Positions 51,319 to 61,214 of a stretch of DNA of 64,000 bases are shown piece by piece. Below the pieces are notes generated by a model. That model was not told the DNA's origin. It saw nothing but the letters and a program-made list of their open reading frames with translations, and searched no databases. Location: assembly GCF_947487805.1 (NCBI RefSeq), contig NZ_CANKXW010000007.1, positions 151,391 to 215,390 on the forward strand. Reading direction: 5' to 3'. Position numbers and translations under genes: made by a program. This DNA is from an uncultured Tateyamaria sp. Its GTDB lineage: Bacteria > Pseudomonadota > Alphaproteobacteria > Rhodobacterales > Rhodobacteraceae. Position 1 is the first letter of the stretch, and each line of letters starts with the position of its first letter.

Positions 51319-52545
51319 ATGTCCCTCGATCTCGACTTTGTCCGCGCGCAGTTTCCCGCCTTTGCCGAACCGTCCCTGCAGGGGCAGGCGTTCTTTGAGA
51401 ACGCGGGTGGCAGCTATGCCTGCCGACAGGTCATTGACCGGCTGACGCGGTTCTATACCGCGCGCAAGGTGCAGCCCTATGCCGACTATGAAGCGTCCCG
51501 GCTGGGCGGGGCCGAGATGGACGAGGCACGCGCGCGCATGTCTGCCTTGCTGGGCGTTGACGCAGACGAGCTCAGCTTCGGGCCCTCCACCACCCAGAAC
51601 ACCTATGTGCTGGCACAGGCCTTTGCGGACATGATGCAACCGGGCGAGGCCATCGTGGTGACCAATCAGGATCACGAGGCCAATACCGGCCCGTGGCGGC
51701 GGCTGGCCGCGCGCGGGATCGAGATCCGCGAATGGCAGATCGACCCCGCGACAGGCCATCTGGATCCTGCCGCGCTCGAGGATCTCCTGGATGAACAGGT
51801 ACGGCTGGTCTGCTTTCCCCATTGCTCCAACGTGGTCGGAGAGATCAACCCGGTGACCGAGATCACCGCGCTGGCCCATGCGGCGGGGGCCTTTGTCTGT
51901 GTGGACGGGGTCAGTTACGCGCCGCACGGCTTTCCGGACGTGGGCACGCTGGGGCCGGACATCTATCTCTTTTCCGCCTACAAGACCTATGGCCCGCATC
52001 AGGGTCTGATGGTGGTGCGCCGCGCGCTGGCGCAGCTGCTGCCCAATCAGGGGCACGTGTTCAACGGCGATGATCTGACCAAGCGTTTCACGCCCGCCGG
52101 ACCCGATCACGCACAGGTCGCGGCCTGTGCTGGCATGGCAGATTATGTGGATGCGCTCTTTGATCACCATATGGGTGGTGAAGACATCAAGGTGTCCCCG
52201 CGGGGACAGAGTGTCCACGACCTCATGCGCGCCCGCGAGATCGACGCTCTGGGCCGCGTGATGGACATGCTCGGGGGGCGCAACGACCTGCGCGTTCTGG
52301 GCCCCACGGATGCCGCGCGCCGCGCGCCGACGATCGCGCTGGATCTGGGACGGGATCCGGCACCTGTCGCGGCGGCCCTTGCAGGGCACGGCATCATGGC
52401 GGGGGCGGGCGATTTCTATGCCGGGCGCGCGCTGGCCGCGATGGGGGTGGACGCAGCGCGGGGCGTGCTCCGGCTCAGCTTTACCCACTACACCAGCGAC
52501 GCCGAGATCGATCAGCTTCTGACCGCGCTGGACGCCGTGTTGTGA
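51319..52545 (+). CDS. Class V aminotransferase / cysteine desulfurase-like PLP enzyme
   Basis: The 408-residue protein has the class V aminotransferase fold. AFFENAGGSYACRQVIDRL opens it, SFGPSTTQNTYVLAQ and NQDHEANTGPWRRLA form the cofactor site, and the Schiff-base Lys is in YLFSAYKTYGPHQG. The usual desulfurase Cys loop cannot be placed with confidence, so the activity could be desulfurase-like or another PLP reaction. I used the ATG at 51319 (MSLDLDF). It lies between a terminator and the photolyase gene and is probably its own unit. Confidence 0.85.
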   Translation: MSLDLDFVRAQFPAFAEPSLQGQAFFENAGGSYACRQVIDRLTRFYTARKVQPYADYEASRLGGAEMDEARARMSALLGVDADELSFGPSTTQNTYVLAQAFADMMQPGEAIVVTNQDHEANTGPWRRLAARGIEIREWQIDPATGHLDPAALEDLLDEQVRLVCFPHCSNVVGEINPVTEITALAHAAGAFVCVDGVSYAPHGFPDVGTLGPDIYLFSAYKTYGPHQGLMVVRRALAQLLPNQGHVFNGDDLTKRFTPAGPDHAQVAACAGMADYVDALFDHHMGGEDIKVSPRGQSVHDLMRAREIDALGRVMDMLGGRNDLRVLGPTDAARRAPTIALDLGRDPAPVAAALAGHGIMAGAGDFYAGRALAAMGVDAARGVLRLSFTHYTSDAEIDQLLTALDAVL

Positions 52546-52622
52546 CCCAAGGGAACCCGTTTGTGTCTTGATCCAAACGTATCCGCCCTACGTACCCCGG
52601 AATAACAAAAGGAAACGGGGAC

Positions 52623-54041
52623 TTGAGCAGCACACCGATCATCATGTGGTTTCGTCGCGACCTGCGGCTGAGCGATCATCCGGCGTTAAAGGCGGCTTGC
52701 GACAGCGGGCGGCCCGTTATCCCTTTGGTCATACGGGATCGGAGCGTGGACGATCTGGGCGCGGCACCGAAATGGCGCTGGGGTCTGGGGGTCGAACATC
52801 TCGGGCAATCGCTGGCGGAGAAGGGCAGCCGTCTGACCTTGCGGTCGGGCGATGCGCTGGAGGTGCTGCTACAGCTGATCGACGAGACGGGGGCGGGCGC
52901 GGTACATTGGTCGCGCCTTTACGATCCGCAGGCGGTTGAGCGGGACAGCAAGATCAAGGCAACCCTCAAAGAACAGGACATCGATGCGCGCAGCTATGGC
53001 GGGCACCTGATGTTCGAGCCGTGGACGACCGAGACAAAGACCGGCGGGTTTTACAAGGTCTACACCCCGTTTTGGAAATCCGTAAAGGACCGCGACGTGG
53101 ATGCGCCGCTGTCCACGCCCGACACAATCCCGGCACCCCGGACTTGGCCCGAAAGCGAGGACGTCAAAGACTGGACCCTCGGGGCCGCAATGAACCGCGG
53201 GGCGGAGGTCGTTCGCCCGCATGTCCGTCTGGGCGAGAGTGCTGCGCAGTCGCGGCTGGGTGCGTTCATGGCATCCAAGGTCGCGACCTATGATGCGGGG
53301 CGCGATATCCCTGCCGAGGACCGCACCTCGAACCTGTCGGAAAATCTGGCCCTCGGAGAGATCAGCCCGCACCAGTGCTGGCACGCGGGCGTGCGGGCGC
53401 TGGAGGAAGGCAAGGCCGGTGCCGAAACCTTTTTGAAAGAACTGGTTTGGCGCGAATTTGCCTATCACCTGATGCACCATACACCCCGCATCCTTGACCA
53501 GAACTGGAAAGAGGATTGGGACAGCTTTCCGTGGAACGAGGACGCGCGCAAGGCGCAGGTCTGGGCCTGGAAACAGGGGCGCACAGGCATCCGTTTCGTG
53601 GATGCGGCCATGCGAGAGCTGTACGTCACGGGCCGCATGCACAATCGCGGGCGCATGATCGTCGCCTCGTATCTGTGCAAGCACCTGATGACCCATTGGC
53701 GGATCGGGCAGCAGTGGTTCGAGGACTGTCTGATCGACTGGGACCCGGCCAGCAACGCGATGGGCTGGCAATGGTCGGCAGGATCGGGGCCCGATGCGAC
53801 GCCCTATTTCCGCGTGTTCAACCCGGTCACGCAGCTCGATAAGTTCGATAAGAACCGCGATTATGTCAGCCGCTGGATCGCCGAAGGGCGCCGCAACAAA
53901 CATGACGATGCGCTGTCCTTCTTCGATGCGATCCCCAAGACCTGGGCGATGTCACCGGATGACGACTACCCGGATCCGATCGTGCCCGCCGACGAAGGCC
54001 GCAAGATCGCGCTAAGTGCCTATGAAAACCGGGATTTCTGA
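52623..54041 (+). CDS. phr: Deoxyribodipyrimidine photolyase
   Basis: The 472-residue protein has an N-terminal photolyase antenna domain (IMWFRRDLRLSDHPALKAA) and a C-terminal FAD domain: TSNLSENLALGEISPHQ, HNRGRMIVASYLCKHL, WDPASNAMGWQWSAGSGPDA, RVFNPVTQ. It repairs UV-induced pyrimidine dimers using blue light. The start is a TTG at 52623 with GGGGA before it; starting at the next ATG would remove part of the first strand. Confidence 0.94.
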   Translation: MSSTPIIMWFRRDLRLSDHPALKAACDSGRPVIPLVIRDRSVDDLGAAPKWRWGLGVEHLGQSLAEKGSRLTLRSGDALEVLLQLIDETGAGAVHWSRLYDPQAVERDSKIKATLKEQDIDARSYGGHLMFEPWTTETKTGGFYKVYTPFWKSVKDRDVDAPLSTPDTIPAPRTWPESEDVKDWTLGAAMNRGAEVVRPHVRLGESAAQSRLGAFMASKVATYDAGRDIPAEDRTSNLSENLALGEISPHQCWHAGVRALEEGKAGAETFLKELVWREFAYHLMHHTPRILDQNWKEDWDSFPWNEDARKAQVWAWKQGRTGIRFVDAAMRELYVTGRMHNRGRMIVASYLCKHLMTHWRIGQQWFEDCLIDWDPASNAMGWQWSAGSGPDATPYFRVFNPVTQLDKFDKNRDYVSRWIAEGRRNKHDDALSFFDAIPKTWAMSPDDDYPDPIVPADEGRKIALSAYENRDF

Positions 54042-54117
54042 ACATGAATACTGCGAGCGCGCTTGCGTGACGGGTGGTGTCAAGCTAGCTTGACAAAAAT
54101 GCGAACGGGGAGACCGC

Positions 54118-55326
54118 ATGATCAAGACAACGACGGACGGCGAACGGAACTTGCCGCGATATTTTGCACGTGCCTTTGCGCTGTTGCAGACGGTCAACAA
54201 GGGCCGCATCGACTTTGTCCTGCCGGACGGGCGGCATTTTCGCGCCGAAGGCCCCAATCCAGGCCCGGTGGCCGAGGTGCATATTCACAACGAAGACCTG
54301 TTTGCCCGCCTGATCCGCGAGGGCGATCTGGGATTTTGCGACGCCTATCTGGATGAATGGTGGACCACGCCGGATTTGCAGGCGTTCATGGATTGGGCCC
54401 ATGCGGACAATGACGACATCTATGACGGATTTCCCGGCATGGGGCTGGTGCGCCAGTTCGAGAAATTCCGGTTCTGGCTGCAACGCAACCACCGCGATCA
54501 GGCCAAGAAGAACATCAGCTATCACTATGATCTGGGCAACGAGTTCTATGGGCTGTGGCTGGACGATACGATGACCTATTCCAGCGCGCTGTTCGAGACC
54601 GGACAGGAGAGCCACGAGGCCGCGCAGATTGCCAAATACGCCAGCATGGTCGACCAGATGGGCGCGCAGCCGGGCGATCATATCCTTGAGATCGGATGCG
54701 GCTGGGGCGGGTTTGCGGAATATGCCGCACGCGAACGGGGCCTCAAGGTCACCGGGCTGACCATCAGCGAAGAACAGTTCAAGTACGCACAGGAACGCAT
54801 TGAAAAAGCAGGGCTTTCGGATCAGGTCGATTTCAAGTTGCAGGATTACCGCGACGAACGTGGCCTGTATGACGGGATCGCCAGCATCGAGATGTTCGAG
54901 GCGGTGGGCGAGAAATACTGGCCCGTCTATTTCGAGACCGTGCGCGAACGGCTGAAGCCGGGCAAGACGGCGACATTGCAGATCATCACCGTGCAGGACC
55001 GCCGGTGGGAGGTCTACAAGCGTGGGGTGGATTTCATCCAGAAATATATCTTTCCCGGCGGCATGCTGCCCAGCCCCAGCGCGTTGCGCGACCAGATCGG
55101 CAAGGCCGGGCTGGCCGTTGAACGGTCGATCGAATTTGGCCAGAGCTACAACATTTCGCTGCGGCGCTGGCACGAGACGTTCAATGAAAAATGGGACCAG
55201 ATTGCCGACATGGGCTTTGACGACCGGTTCCGGCGGATGTGGAATTTTTACCTCACCTCTTGCGCGGCGACGTTTGAAAGTGCCAACTGTGATGTGACGC
55301 AGATCACAATCAGACGCCCCGGATAG
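54118..55326 (+). CDS. Cyclopropane-fatty-acyl-phospholipid synthase family methyltransferase
   Basis: The 402-residue protein has the Cfa layout: an N-terminal lipid-binding part, NISYHYDLGNEFYGLWLDDTMTYSSALF, SAM motif ILEIGCGWGGFAEYA, and VGEKYWPVYFETVRERLKPG. It would methylate unsaturated acyl chains of membrane lipids. Relatives include Cfa and furan-fatty-acid enzymes, and the exact product is uncertain. AACGGGGAGA precedes the ATG. It lies between the photolyase and trgA genes, 19 bp from the latter. Confidence 0.85.
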   Translation: MIKTTTDGERNLPRYFARAFALLQTVNKGRIDFVLPDGRHFRAEGPNPGPVAEVHIHNEDLFARLIREGDLGFCDAYLDEWWTTPDLQAFMDWAHADNDDIYDGFPGMGLVRQFEKFRFWLQRNHRDQAKKNISYHYDLGNEFYGLWLDDTMTYSSALFETGQESHEAAQIAKYASMVDQMGAQPGDHILEIGCGWGGFAEYAARERGLKVTGLTISEEQFKYAQERIEKAGLSDQVDFKLQDYRDERGLYDGIASIEMFEAVGEKYWPVYFETVRERLKPGKTATLQIITVQDRRWEVYKRGVDFIQKYIFPGGMLPSPSALRDQIGKAGLAVERSIEFGQSYNISLRRWHETFNEKWDQIADMGFDDRFRRMWNFYLTSCAATFESANCDVTQITIRRPG

Positions 55327-55345
55327 ACCATGAAGGACATGCCCA

Positions 55346-55786
55346 ATGCCTAACGCAGCCAAATTGGTGGCCGCCGTTGGTTTGGCCATTCTTGCCTTTA
55401 TCGTGTCGGGCATGATCCCGCCGCTTTTCGATGAGGGCACCAATTTCGGCTGGTTCACGCAGGTCAACGTGGTTGTGGGGTTCCTGACAGGCTGGCTGGT
55501 GGTGGGCTCGCGCGCGGGGCGGGGCATCGTGTCGGCGATCAATGTGGGGTTGACCGGCCCGGTCGTCATGGTGTTCTGGGCGCTGTTCATCCAGTCCTGC
55601 AACGAGATGGTGCGGATCGCGATGAAGAACCGCTATGACGGCGCGTTCGAGGCGCTGGTGGCGGTGTTCGAGATCGGCGCGGAGTGGGCGTTGTTGATGG
55701 CGACGATCCCGATTTGGGCCACCTTGTTGGTGGGTGGTGTCATCACGGGTCTTTTGACCGAATATGCGTGGCGGACCTGGCGGTAA
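55346..55786 (+). CDS. trgA: TrgA family membrane protein (tellurite resistance locus)
   Basis: The 146-residue protein has four hydrophobic segments (LVAAVGLAILAFIVSGMIPP, GFLTGWLVVGS, TGPVVMVFWALFIQ, IWATLLVGGVITGLL). It matches TrgA, first described in Rhodobacter sphaeroides as part of the trgAB tellurite-resistance locus; its mechanism is unknown. It lies 4 bp before trgB, and cysK follows, the same order as in R. sphaeroides. Confidence 0.85.
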   Translation: MPNAAKLVAAVGLAILAFIVSGMIPPLFDEGTNFGWFTQVNVVVGFLTGWLVVGSRAGRGIVSAINVGLTGPVVMVFWALFIQSCNEMVRIAMKNRYDGAFEALVAVFEIGAEWALLMATIPIWATLLVGGVITGLLTEYAWRTWR

Positions 55787-55790
55787 CCCT

Positions 55791-56906
55791 ATGACAGATA
55801 TGTTCTTTTACGGCACATTGCGGCATGTGCCGCTCTTGGAATGCGTGTTGGGCCGGGATGCGTCCGATCTGGACGTGACGGCGGCGGAATTGCCGGGATA
55901 TGTGGCGCGCAATGGCGAGGCGGGCCTGTACCCCGTGCTGGTGGCGCAGGGCAGTGGCATGGCGCAGGGTGTGCTGGTGCGTGGGCTGGACGGTGATGCG
56001 CTGGCGCGGTTGAATTTCTACGAAGGCGGATTTGATTACGCGGTGGGTGCCGCGGCGCTGTCGAATGGCGCGCTGGCGCAGGTCTATCTGCCGTCGGATG
56101 CGGTTGAGGCCGAGGATGGCGCATGGCTGTTCGACGCGTGGTGCGCCAAATGGGCCGAGATGACGGTGATCGCGGCGCGCGAGGCGATGTCGCATTTCGG
56201 GCGGTTGAGCCCGCAGGAGATGGCGCGGCAATTGCCGCGGATGCGCGCGCGGGCCTGGAGCCAGATCCTGGCGCGGTCGGGTGATCATGGCGATGGCGTG
56301 CTGCACGGGGCGGTCGACATTCGGCATCACGCGCGGGTTTACGCCAATTTCTTTGCTCTGGACGAGTTGCAGTTGCGGCATGAGACCTTCGACGGGGGGA
56401 TATCCGAAGAGTTGGACCGCGCGGTGTTCGTGAATGCGGATGCGACCATCGTGTTGCCCTATGACCCGGTGCGGGATCGGGTATTGCTGGTAGAGCAGGT
56501 GCGGATGGGTCCCATCGTGCGACGTGATCCGCATGTGTGGCAGCTGGAGCCGGTCGCGGGGCTGGTCGATCCGGGCGAGCAGCCCGCCGAGACCGCCCAC
56601 CGCGAAGCGCAGGAGGAGGCGGGGTTGCAATTCCGCAGTCTGGAAGATGTGGGGCATTGCTATGCCTCGCCCGCGGCCTCGACGGATTTCTTTCACCTCT
56701 ATGTCGGTCTGTGCGATCTGCCCGATGGGACAGCCGGTGTGGCCGGCAAGGAGGACGAGGGCGAGAACATCCGGTCGCATGTGCTGTCGTTCGAGGCGTT
56801 GATGGAAATGGCCGAGGCGCGCCGGACGGTGAACGCGCCGCTGACATTGCTGACCTACTGGCTGGCCCATCACCGGGCACGATTGCGCGCAGGCGACGTG
56901 GGTTGA
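55791..56906 (+). CDS. trgB: TrgB: gamma-glutamylcyclotransferase-like plus Nudix (ADP-ribose pyrophosphatase) fusion
   Basis: The 371-residue protein has an N-terminal GGCT-like domain starting MTDMFFYGTLRHVPLLE (YGTLR loop) and a C-terminal Nudix hydrolase domain with the full Nudix box GLVDPGEQPAETAHREAQ followed by EEAGL. Nudix enzymes of this type cleave ADP-ribose; the GGCT domain hints at glutathione-related chemistry. The start ATG is 4 bp after the trgA stop. A combined role in redox or tellurite defence is inferred from the locus. Confidence 0.85.
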   Translation: MTDMFFYGTLRHVPLLECVLGRDASDLDVTAAELPGYVARNGEAGLYPVLVAQGSGMAQGVLVRGLDGDALARLNFYEGGFDYAVGAAALSNGALAQVYLPSDAVEAEDGAWLFDAWCAKWAEMTVIAAREAMSHFGRLSPQEMARQLPRMRARAWSQILARSGDHGDGVLHGAVDIRHHARVYANFFALDELQLRHETFDGGISEELDRAVFVNADATIVLPYDPVRDRVLLVEQVRMGPIVRRDPHVWQLEPVAGLVDPGEQPAETAHREAQEEAGLQFRSLEDVGHCYASPAASTDFFHLYVGLCDLPDGTAGVAGKEDEGENIRSHVLSFEALMEMAEARRTVNAPLTLLTYWLAHHRARLRAGDVG

Positions 56907-56961
56907 GGTCGCACAGCGACGCAGCTACACCTGATGCACAAAGGAAAGAGAAAGGGCTGAC

Positions 56962-57990
56962 ATGGACTATGCGTCGGATCTGGCTGCGGCCGTCGGGAAC
57001 ACACCTCTGATCAAGCTGCGCCGCGCCAGCGAAGAGACGGGCTGCACCATTCTGGGCAAGGCCGAGTTCATGAACCCGGGACAGTCGGTCAAGGATCGGG
57101 CGGCGCTGTCGATCATTCAGGATGCGGTGGCGTCGGGCGCGTTGCGTCCGGGCGGCACCATTGTAGAGGGCACGGCGGGGAACACCGGGATCGGCCTCGC
57201 GCTCGTGGGGGCGTCGATGGGGTACAAGACGGTGATCGTCATCCCCGAAACCCAGAGCCAGGAAAAGAAGGACATGCTGCGCCTTGCGGGCGCGGAACTG
57301 GTTCAGGTGCCTGCGAAACCCTATGCCAACGTCAACAATTATATCCGCTATTCCATGCGCTTGGCCGAGAAACTTAACGAGACGGAGCCGAATGGCGCCA
57401 TCTGGGCCAACCAGTTCGACAACGTGGCCAACCGCCGCGCGCATGTACAGACGACCGGCCCGGAAATCTGGGAACAGACCGGCGGCAAAGTGGACGGGTT
57501 CACCTGCGCTGTGGGATCGGGCGGGACGCTGGCAGGCGTGGCCGAGGTGCTGCAACCCAAGGGCGTCAAGGTCGCGTTGACGGACCCCGAGGGTGCGGGC
57601 CTTTTCAAGATCTATACCGGTGAGGAGAACCCCGGCAATTCCATCACGGAAGGCATCGGGCAGGGGCGGATCACCGCCAACCTCGAAGGGTTCACGCCGG
57701 ACATGGTGTACCGGGTGCCGGATGCCGAGGCCTGCGAGATCGTCTTTGACCTGATGCAGAACGAAGGCTTGTGCATGGGCGGATCAACGGGGGTGAACAT
57801 CGCGGGTGCCATGCGACTGGCGCGCGATCTGGGGCCGGGCCACACCATCGTGACCATCCTGTGCGACTTTGGCACGCGCTATCAGTCCAAGCTTTATAAC
57901 CCGGATTTCCTCAAGGAAAAGGGCCTGCCCGTGCCCGAATGGCTGGACCGTGGCCCCGCCAGCATTCCCGGCGTGTTCGAGGATGTTTAA
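56962..57990 (+). CDS. cysK: Cysteine synthase A (O-acetylserine sulfhydrylase)
   Basis: The 342-residue PLP enzyme carries the Schiff-base Lys in NPGQSVKDRAALSII, the phosphate loop EGTAGNTGIGLALVG, and the C-terminal MGGSTGVNIAGAMRLA. It makes cysteine from O-acetylserine and sulfide. AGGAAAGAGAAAGG lies before the ATG. It follows trgA-trgB as in R. sphaeroides, where cysK also contributes to tellurite resistance. Confidence 0.95.
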   Translation: MDYASDLAAAVGNTPLIKLRRASEETGCTILGKAEFMNPGQSVKDRAALSIIQDAVASGALRPGGTIVEGTAGNTGIGLALVGASMGYKTVIVIPETQSQEKKDMLRLAGAELVQVPAKPYANVNNYIRYSMRLAEKLNETEPNGAIWANQFDNVANRRAHVQTTGPEIWEQTGGKVDGFTCAVGSGGTLAGVAEVLQPKGVKVALTDPEGAGLFKIYTGEENPGNSITEGIGQGRITANLEGFTPDMVYRVPDAEACEIVFDLMQNEGLCMGGSTGVNIAGAMRLARDLGPGHTIVTILCDFGTRYQSKLYNPDFLKEKGLPVPEWLDRGPASIPGVFEDV

Positions 57991-57993
57991 CGG

Positions 57994-60348
57994 GTGACGG
58001 CGGCGATGGCATCGTGGCGTGGCGCGGCGCTTGTCCTTGCGGCGGCGCTCTTTTGGGCGACACAGCTTGTCGCACAGGCCACCGGCCCGGACTATGCGGA
58101 ATGGCAGAGTATCGCGGAACGGGCCGAGGGCGCGGTGGAAAGCGCGCAGGCCTCTGACGAGGCGCTGACCACGCTGCGCGGCGAAGTGGCCGGGTGGCGG
58201 CAGCAGTTCCAATCGCTGCTCAATACCAATGACAGCCGGCTCCAGACCCTGCGAGACCAGATCGATGCACTGGGCCCTGCGCCCGAGGAAGGGTCGACCG
58301 AGCCCGAGGAAATCGCCTCTCGCCGTGCGGAACTGACCGAACAGCTGGACCGTCTGAGCATTCCGCGTCGCAAGGCCGAAGAGGCGTTCAGTCGCGCCAA
58401 CGGGATCATCGCGGAAATCGACGAGATCCTGCGCCAGAGGCAGGCGGATGCGCTGCTCAACATGGGGCCTTCGCCCGCCAATCCGACCTATTGGGGTGGC
58501 GCGCTGCGCCGCGCCACCGAAAGTGTTCTGGCCATAGGGGCCAATATCCAACAGTCGTGGCACAATCCGGCCGCGCGGGCGCGTGCGCAGGACAACCTGC
58601 CGCTGGTGCTGGTGTTGCTGGCGGTCGGGCTGGTGCTGGTCAGCCGGTCGCGCCGCTGGTCCGAAGCGCTGGCCGTGCGCATCCAGCGTCGCGACAGCGG
58701 GGCAGGGGTCGAAGCCGCGGGGTTCGTCGTATCGCTGGGGCAGATCATCCTGCCGATGCTGGGCCTTTTTGCCATTGTGCGCGCCATCGGGGTCACCGAG
58801 ATTCTGGGCACGCGCGGCACGGTTCTGCTGGATGCGCTGGAGCCTGTGGGCCTGTCGCTGTTCTTTTCGCTGTGGCTGGCCAGCCGCATTTTTCCGCGCA
58901 ATGACAGCCTGTCCACACCGCTGGCTTTGCCGCCGGAGCGTCGGGTCGAGGGCAATATCTATACGGTGGTTCTGGGCGTCATCTATGCCGTGTCCATCCT
59001 GCTCAGCACCTTTGCCGACTATGACCGATATGAGATCCAGTCGGAGGCGGTGCTGCATTTCCCGCTGACCATTGCGGCGGGTCTGATCCTGATGCGGATG
59101 GGGTGGCTGTTGCGCCGCAACCGCCAGCACCGGATCGAGGGGGAGCCGGATTTCGAGGGCGACTATGCCTCGCGTTTTGTGTCGCTGCTGGGGCGGTTGG
59201 TCATTGTCATCGGCTTGGTCGCGCCGGTGCTCGCGGCCTTTGGGTTCGGGGCTGCGTCACGCGGCCTGATCTATCCCACGATCCTGACGCTTGCGCTGTT
59301 CGGGTCCGTCGCGCTGTTGCAGCGGTTCATCCGCGATGTCTACGCGATGATCCGGCCGGGCGAGGGCGCACGCGAGAGCCTTGTGCCGACGCTGGCGGGT
59401 TTTGTCGTGGTCTTGCTGTGCCTGCCGCTTTTGGCGTTGATCTGGGGCGCGCGGGTCACGGATCTGACCGAGGTGTGGGCGCGGGTGCGGTCCGGGCTGA
59501 CCATCGGCGACATGACGATTTCGCCGGGCAGCTTTTTCACCTTGGTCATCGTGTTTGTGCTGGGATACCTGCTGACCCGTGCGGTGCAGGGGGCGATGAA
59601 GACCTCTGTTCTGCCCAAGACGAAGATCGATCCGGGCGGGCAGACGGCGATCGTGTCGGGCCTGGGCTATGTCGGGATTTTCCTGGCCGCGCTGGTGGCG
59701 ATCACGGCGGCGGGCATCGATCTGTCCAGCCTGGCGATTGTCGCGGGTGCCCTGTCGGTGGGCATCGGCTTTGGCCTGCAGACGGTGGTGTCGAATTTCG
59801 TGTCGGGCATCATTCTGCTGATCGAACGCCCCATTTCCGAGGGCGACTGGATCGAGGTGGGCGGCCAGATGGGCTATGTCCGGTCGATCTCGGTGCGCTC
59901 CACCCGGATCGAGACGTTCGACCGGACGGATGTGATTGTGCCCAATGCGGATCTGATTTCCGGGACGGTCACGAATTATACGCGCGGCAACACGGTGGGC
60001 CGGGTGATCATCCCGGTGGGCGTGGCCTATGGCACCGACACACGGTTTGTGGAGAAGGTGTTGCGCGAGATCGCGGAGGCGCATCCCATGGCGCTGGCCA
60101 ATCCGCCGCCGATGATCCTGTTTGCCGGGTTCGGGGCAGACAGTCTGGATTTCGAGATCCGGATGATCCTGCGCGATGTGAACTGGATGATGGTGGTCAA
60201 GAACGAGATCAACCACCAGATCGCGGCGCGCTTCGCCGAAGAGGGGATCGAGATACCCTTTGCCCAGCGGGATGTCTGGCTGCGCAATCCCGAGGCGTTG
60301 CAACCGCGCAGCGCTGGAACTGACACTGATGACGAGGGCCAGGCATGA
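57994..60348 (+). CDS. Large MscS-family mechanosensitive channel with DUF3772 domain
   Basis: The 784-residue protein has an N-terminal signal segment, an extracytoplasmic coiled region (residues about 30-190, including DUF3772), about eleven membrane segments, and the MscS core: GVAYGTDTRFVEKVLREIA and VSIGFGLQ-like VGIGFGLQTVVSNFVSGIILLIERP with WIEVGGQMGYVRSISVRSTRIET. It opens under membrane tension to release osmolytes. The start is a GTG at 57994, 3 bp after cysK. Its stop overlaps the alaX start (ATGA). Confidence 0.92.
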   Translation: MTAAMASWRGAALVLAAALFWATQLVAQATGPDYAEWQSIAERAEGAVESAQASDEALTTLRGEVAGWRQQFQSLLNTNDSRLQTLRDQIDALGPAPEEGSTEPEEIASRRAELTEQLDRLSIPRRKAEEAFSRANGIIAEIDEILRQRQADALLNMGPSPANPTYWGGALRRATESVLAIGANIQQSWHNPAARARAQDNLPLVLVLLAVGLVLVSRSRRWSEALAVRIQRRDSGAGVEAAGFVVSLGQIILPMLGLFAIVRAIGVTEILGTRGTVLLDALEPVGLSLFFSLWLASRIFPRNDSLSTPLALPPERRVEGNIYTVVLGVIYAVSILLSTFADYDRYEIQSEAVLHFPLTIAAGLILMRMGWLLRRNRQHRIEGEPDFEGDYASRFVSLLGRLVIVIGLVAPVLAAFGFGAASRGLIYPTILTLALFGSVALLQRFIRDVYAMIRPGEGARESLVPTLAGFVVVLLCLPLLALIWGARVTDLTEVWARVRSGLTIGDMTISPGSFFTLVIVFVLGYLLTRAVQGAMKTSVLPKTKIDPGGQTAIVSGLGYVGIFLAALVAITAAGIDLSSLAIVAGALSVGIGFGLQTVVSNFVSGIILLIERPISEGDWIEVGGQMGYVRSISVRSTRIETFDRTDVIVPNADLISGTVTNYTRGNTVGRVIIPVGVAYGTDTRFVEKVLREIAEAHPMALANPPPMILFAGFGADSLDFEIRMILRDVNWMMVVKNEINHQIAARFAEEGIEIPFAQRDVWLRNPEALQPRSAGTDTDDEGQA

Positions 60349-61070
60349 CCCGGATGCTGTTTCGCGCGGACGCGTATCTCAGAGAATCGGAGGCCGAGGT
60401 TGTGGCCCACACGCCCGAGGGGGGCATCGTGCTTGATGCGACGGTGTTCTATCCCACGGGCGGCGGTCAGCCCGGCGACAGTGGAACGCTGAGCTGGGGC
60501 GGCGGTGCGCTGTCCATTGCCACGGCGATCAAGGGCGAGGGCGACGCGATTGTCCTCGTGCCGGCAGAGCCGCGCGCCCTGCCGCCAGTGGGCGCACGGG
60601 TCGAACAGGCGCTCGACTGGGATCGGCGCTTTGCCCATATGCGGATGCACACGGCGCTGCACCTGTTGTCGGTGGCCTTACCCTTTGGAGTGACCGGCGG
60701 GGCCGTGGGGGCCGGGCGCGGGCGGTTGGATTTCGACATGGAGCAGGCGCCCGAGGACCGCGAGGCGCTGGAGGCCGCGCTCAACGACCATGTGGCCGCC
60801 GACCTGCGGGTCAGCGAAGAATGGATCACCCAAGCGGATCTGGAGGCCAATCCCGGCATGGTCAAGACGCTGTCAGTGCAGCCGCCACGCGGGGCCGGGC
60901 GCATCCGTTTGGTCCGGATCGGGGACGGTGATGCGATGATCGATCTGCAACCCTGCGGTGGCACCCATGTGGCCCGTACCGGCGAGATCGGCGCGCTGCG
61001 GATCGGCAAGGTCGAAAAGAAGGGCCGCATGAACCGGCGCGTCTATCTGCATCTCGAGAACATGGGATAA
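60345..61070 (+). CDS. alaX: AlaX-type alanyl-tRNA editing protein
   Basis: The 241-residue protein resembles the editing domain of Ala[29 protein letters not shown], and zinc-site motifs [10 protein letters not shown] (HxxxH) and [16 protein letters not shown] (CxxxH). It hydrolyses Ser or Gly wrongly attached to tRNA-Ala. It overlaps the channel gene by 4 bp. A tRNA-Ser gene follows 54 bp downstream, probably by chance. Confidence 0.92.
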   Translation: MTRMLFRADAYLRESEAEVVAHTPEGGIVLDATVFYPTGGGQPGDSGTLSWGGGALSIATAIKGEGDAIVLVPAEPRALPPVGARVEQALDWDRRFAHMRMHTALHLLSVALPFGVTGGAVGAGRGRLDFDMEQAPEDREALEAALNDHVAADLRVSEEWITQADLEANPGMVKTLSVQPPRGAGRIRLVRIGDGDAMIDLQPCGGTHVARTGEIGALRIGKVEKKGRMNRRVYLHLENMG

Positions 61071-61124
61071 AGCTGTAACTCACCGCTTGCGTTCCCCTGC
61101 CGGATTTGGATAGAACGCGCGCAC

Positions 61125-61214
61125 GGACAGGTGGCCGAGTGGTCGAAGGCGCACGCCTGGAAAGTGTGTAGGCGGGAGACCGTCTCCAGGGTTCGAATCC
61201 CTGTCTGTCCGCCA
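61125..61214 (+). tRNA. tRNA-Ser (anticodon GGA)
   Basis: A 90-nt cloverleaf with a 7-bp acceptor stem (GGACAGG with TCTGTCC, last pair G-T), anticodon loop CTGGAAA (GGA reads UCC/UCU), a long type II variable arm, the T-loop GGTTCGAATCC, and an encoded CCA at 61212-61214. The variable arm and anticodon identify it as serine. Confidence 0.97.

Noticed and set aside
55789..57555. 588-codon minus-strand frame across trgB and cysK
   Set aside because: It runs antisense through two well-supported genes and is Arg/Pro/His-rich low-complexity shadow sequence.
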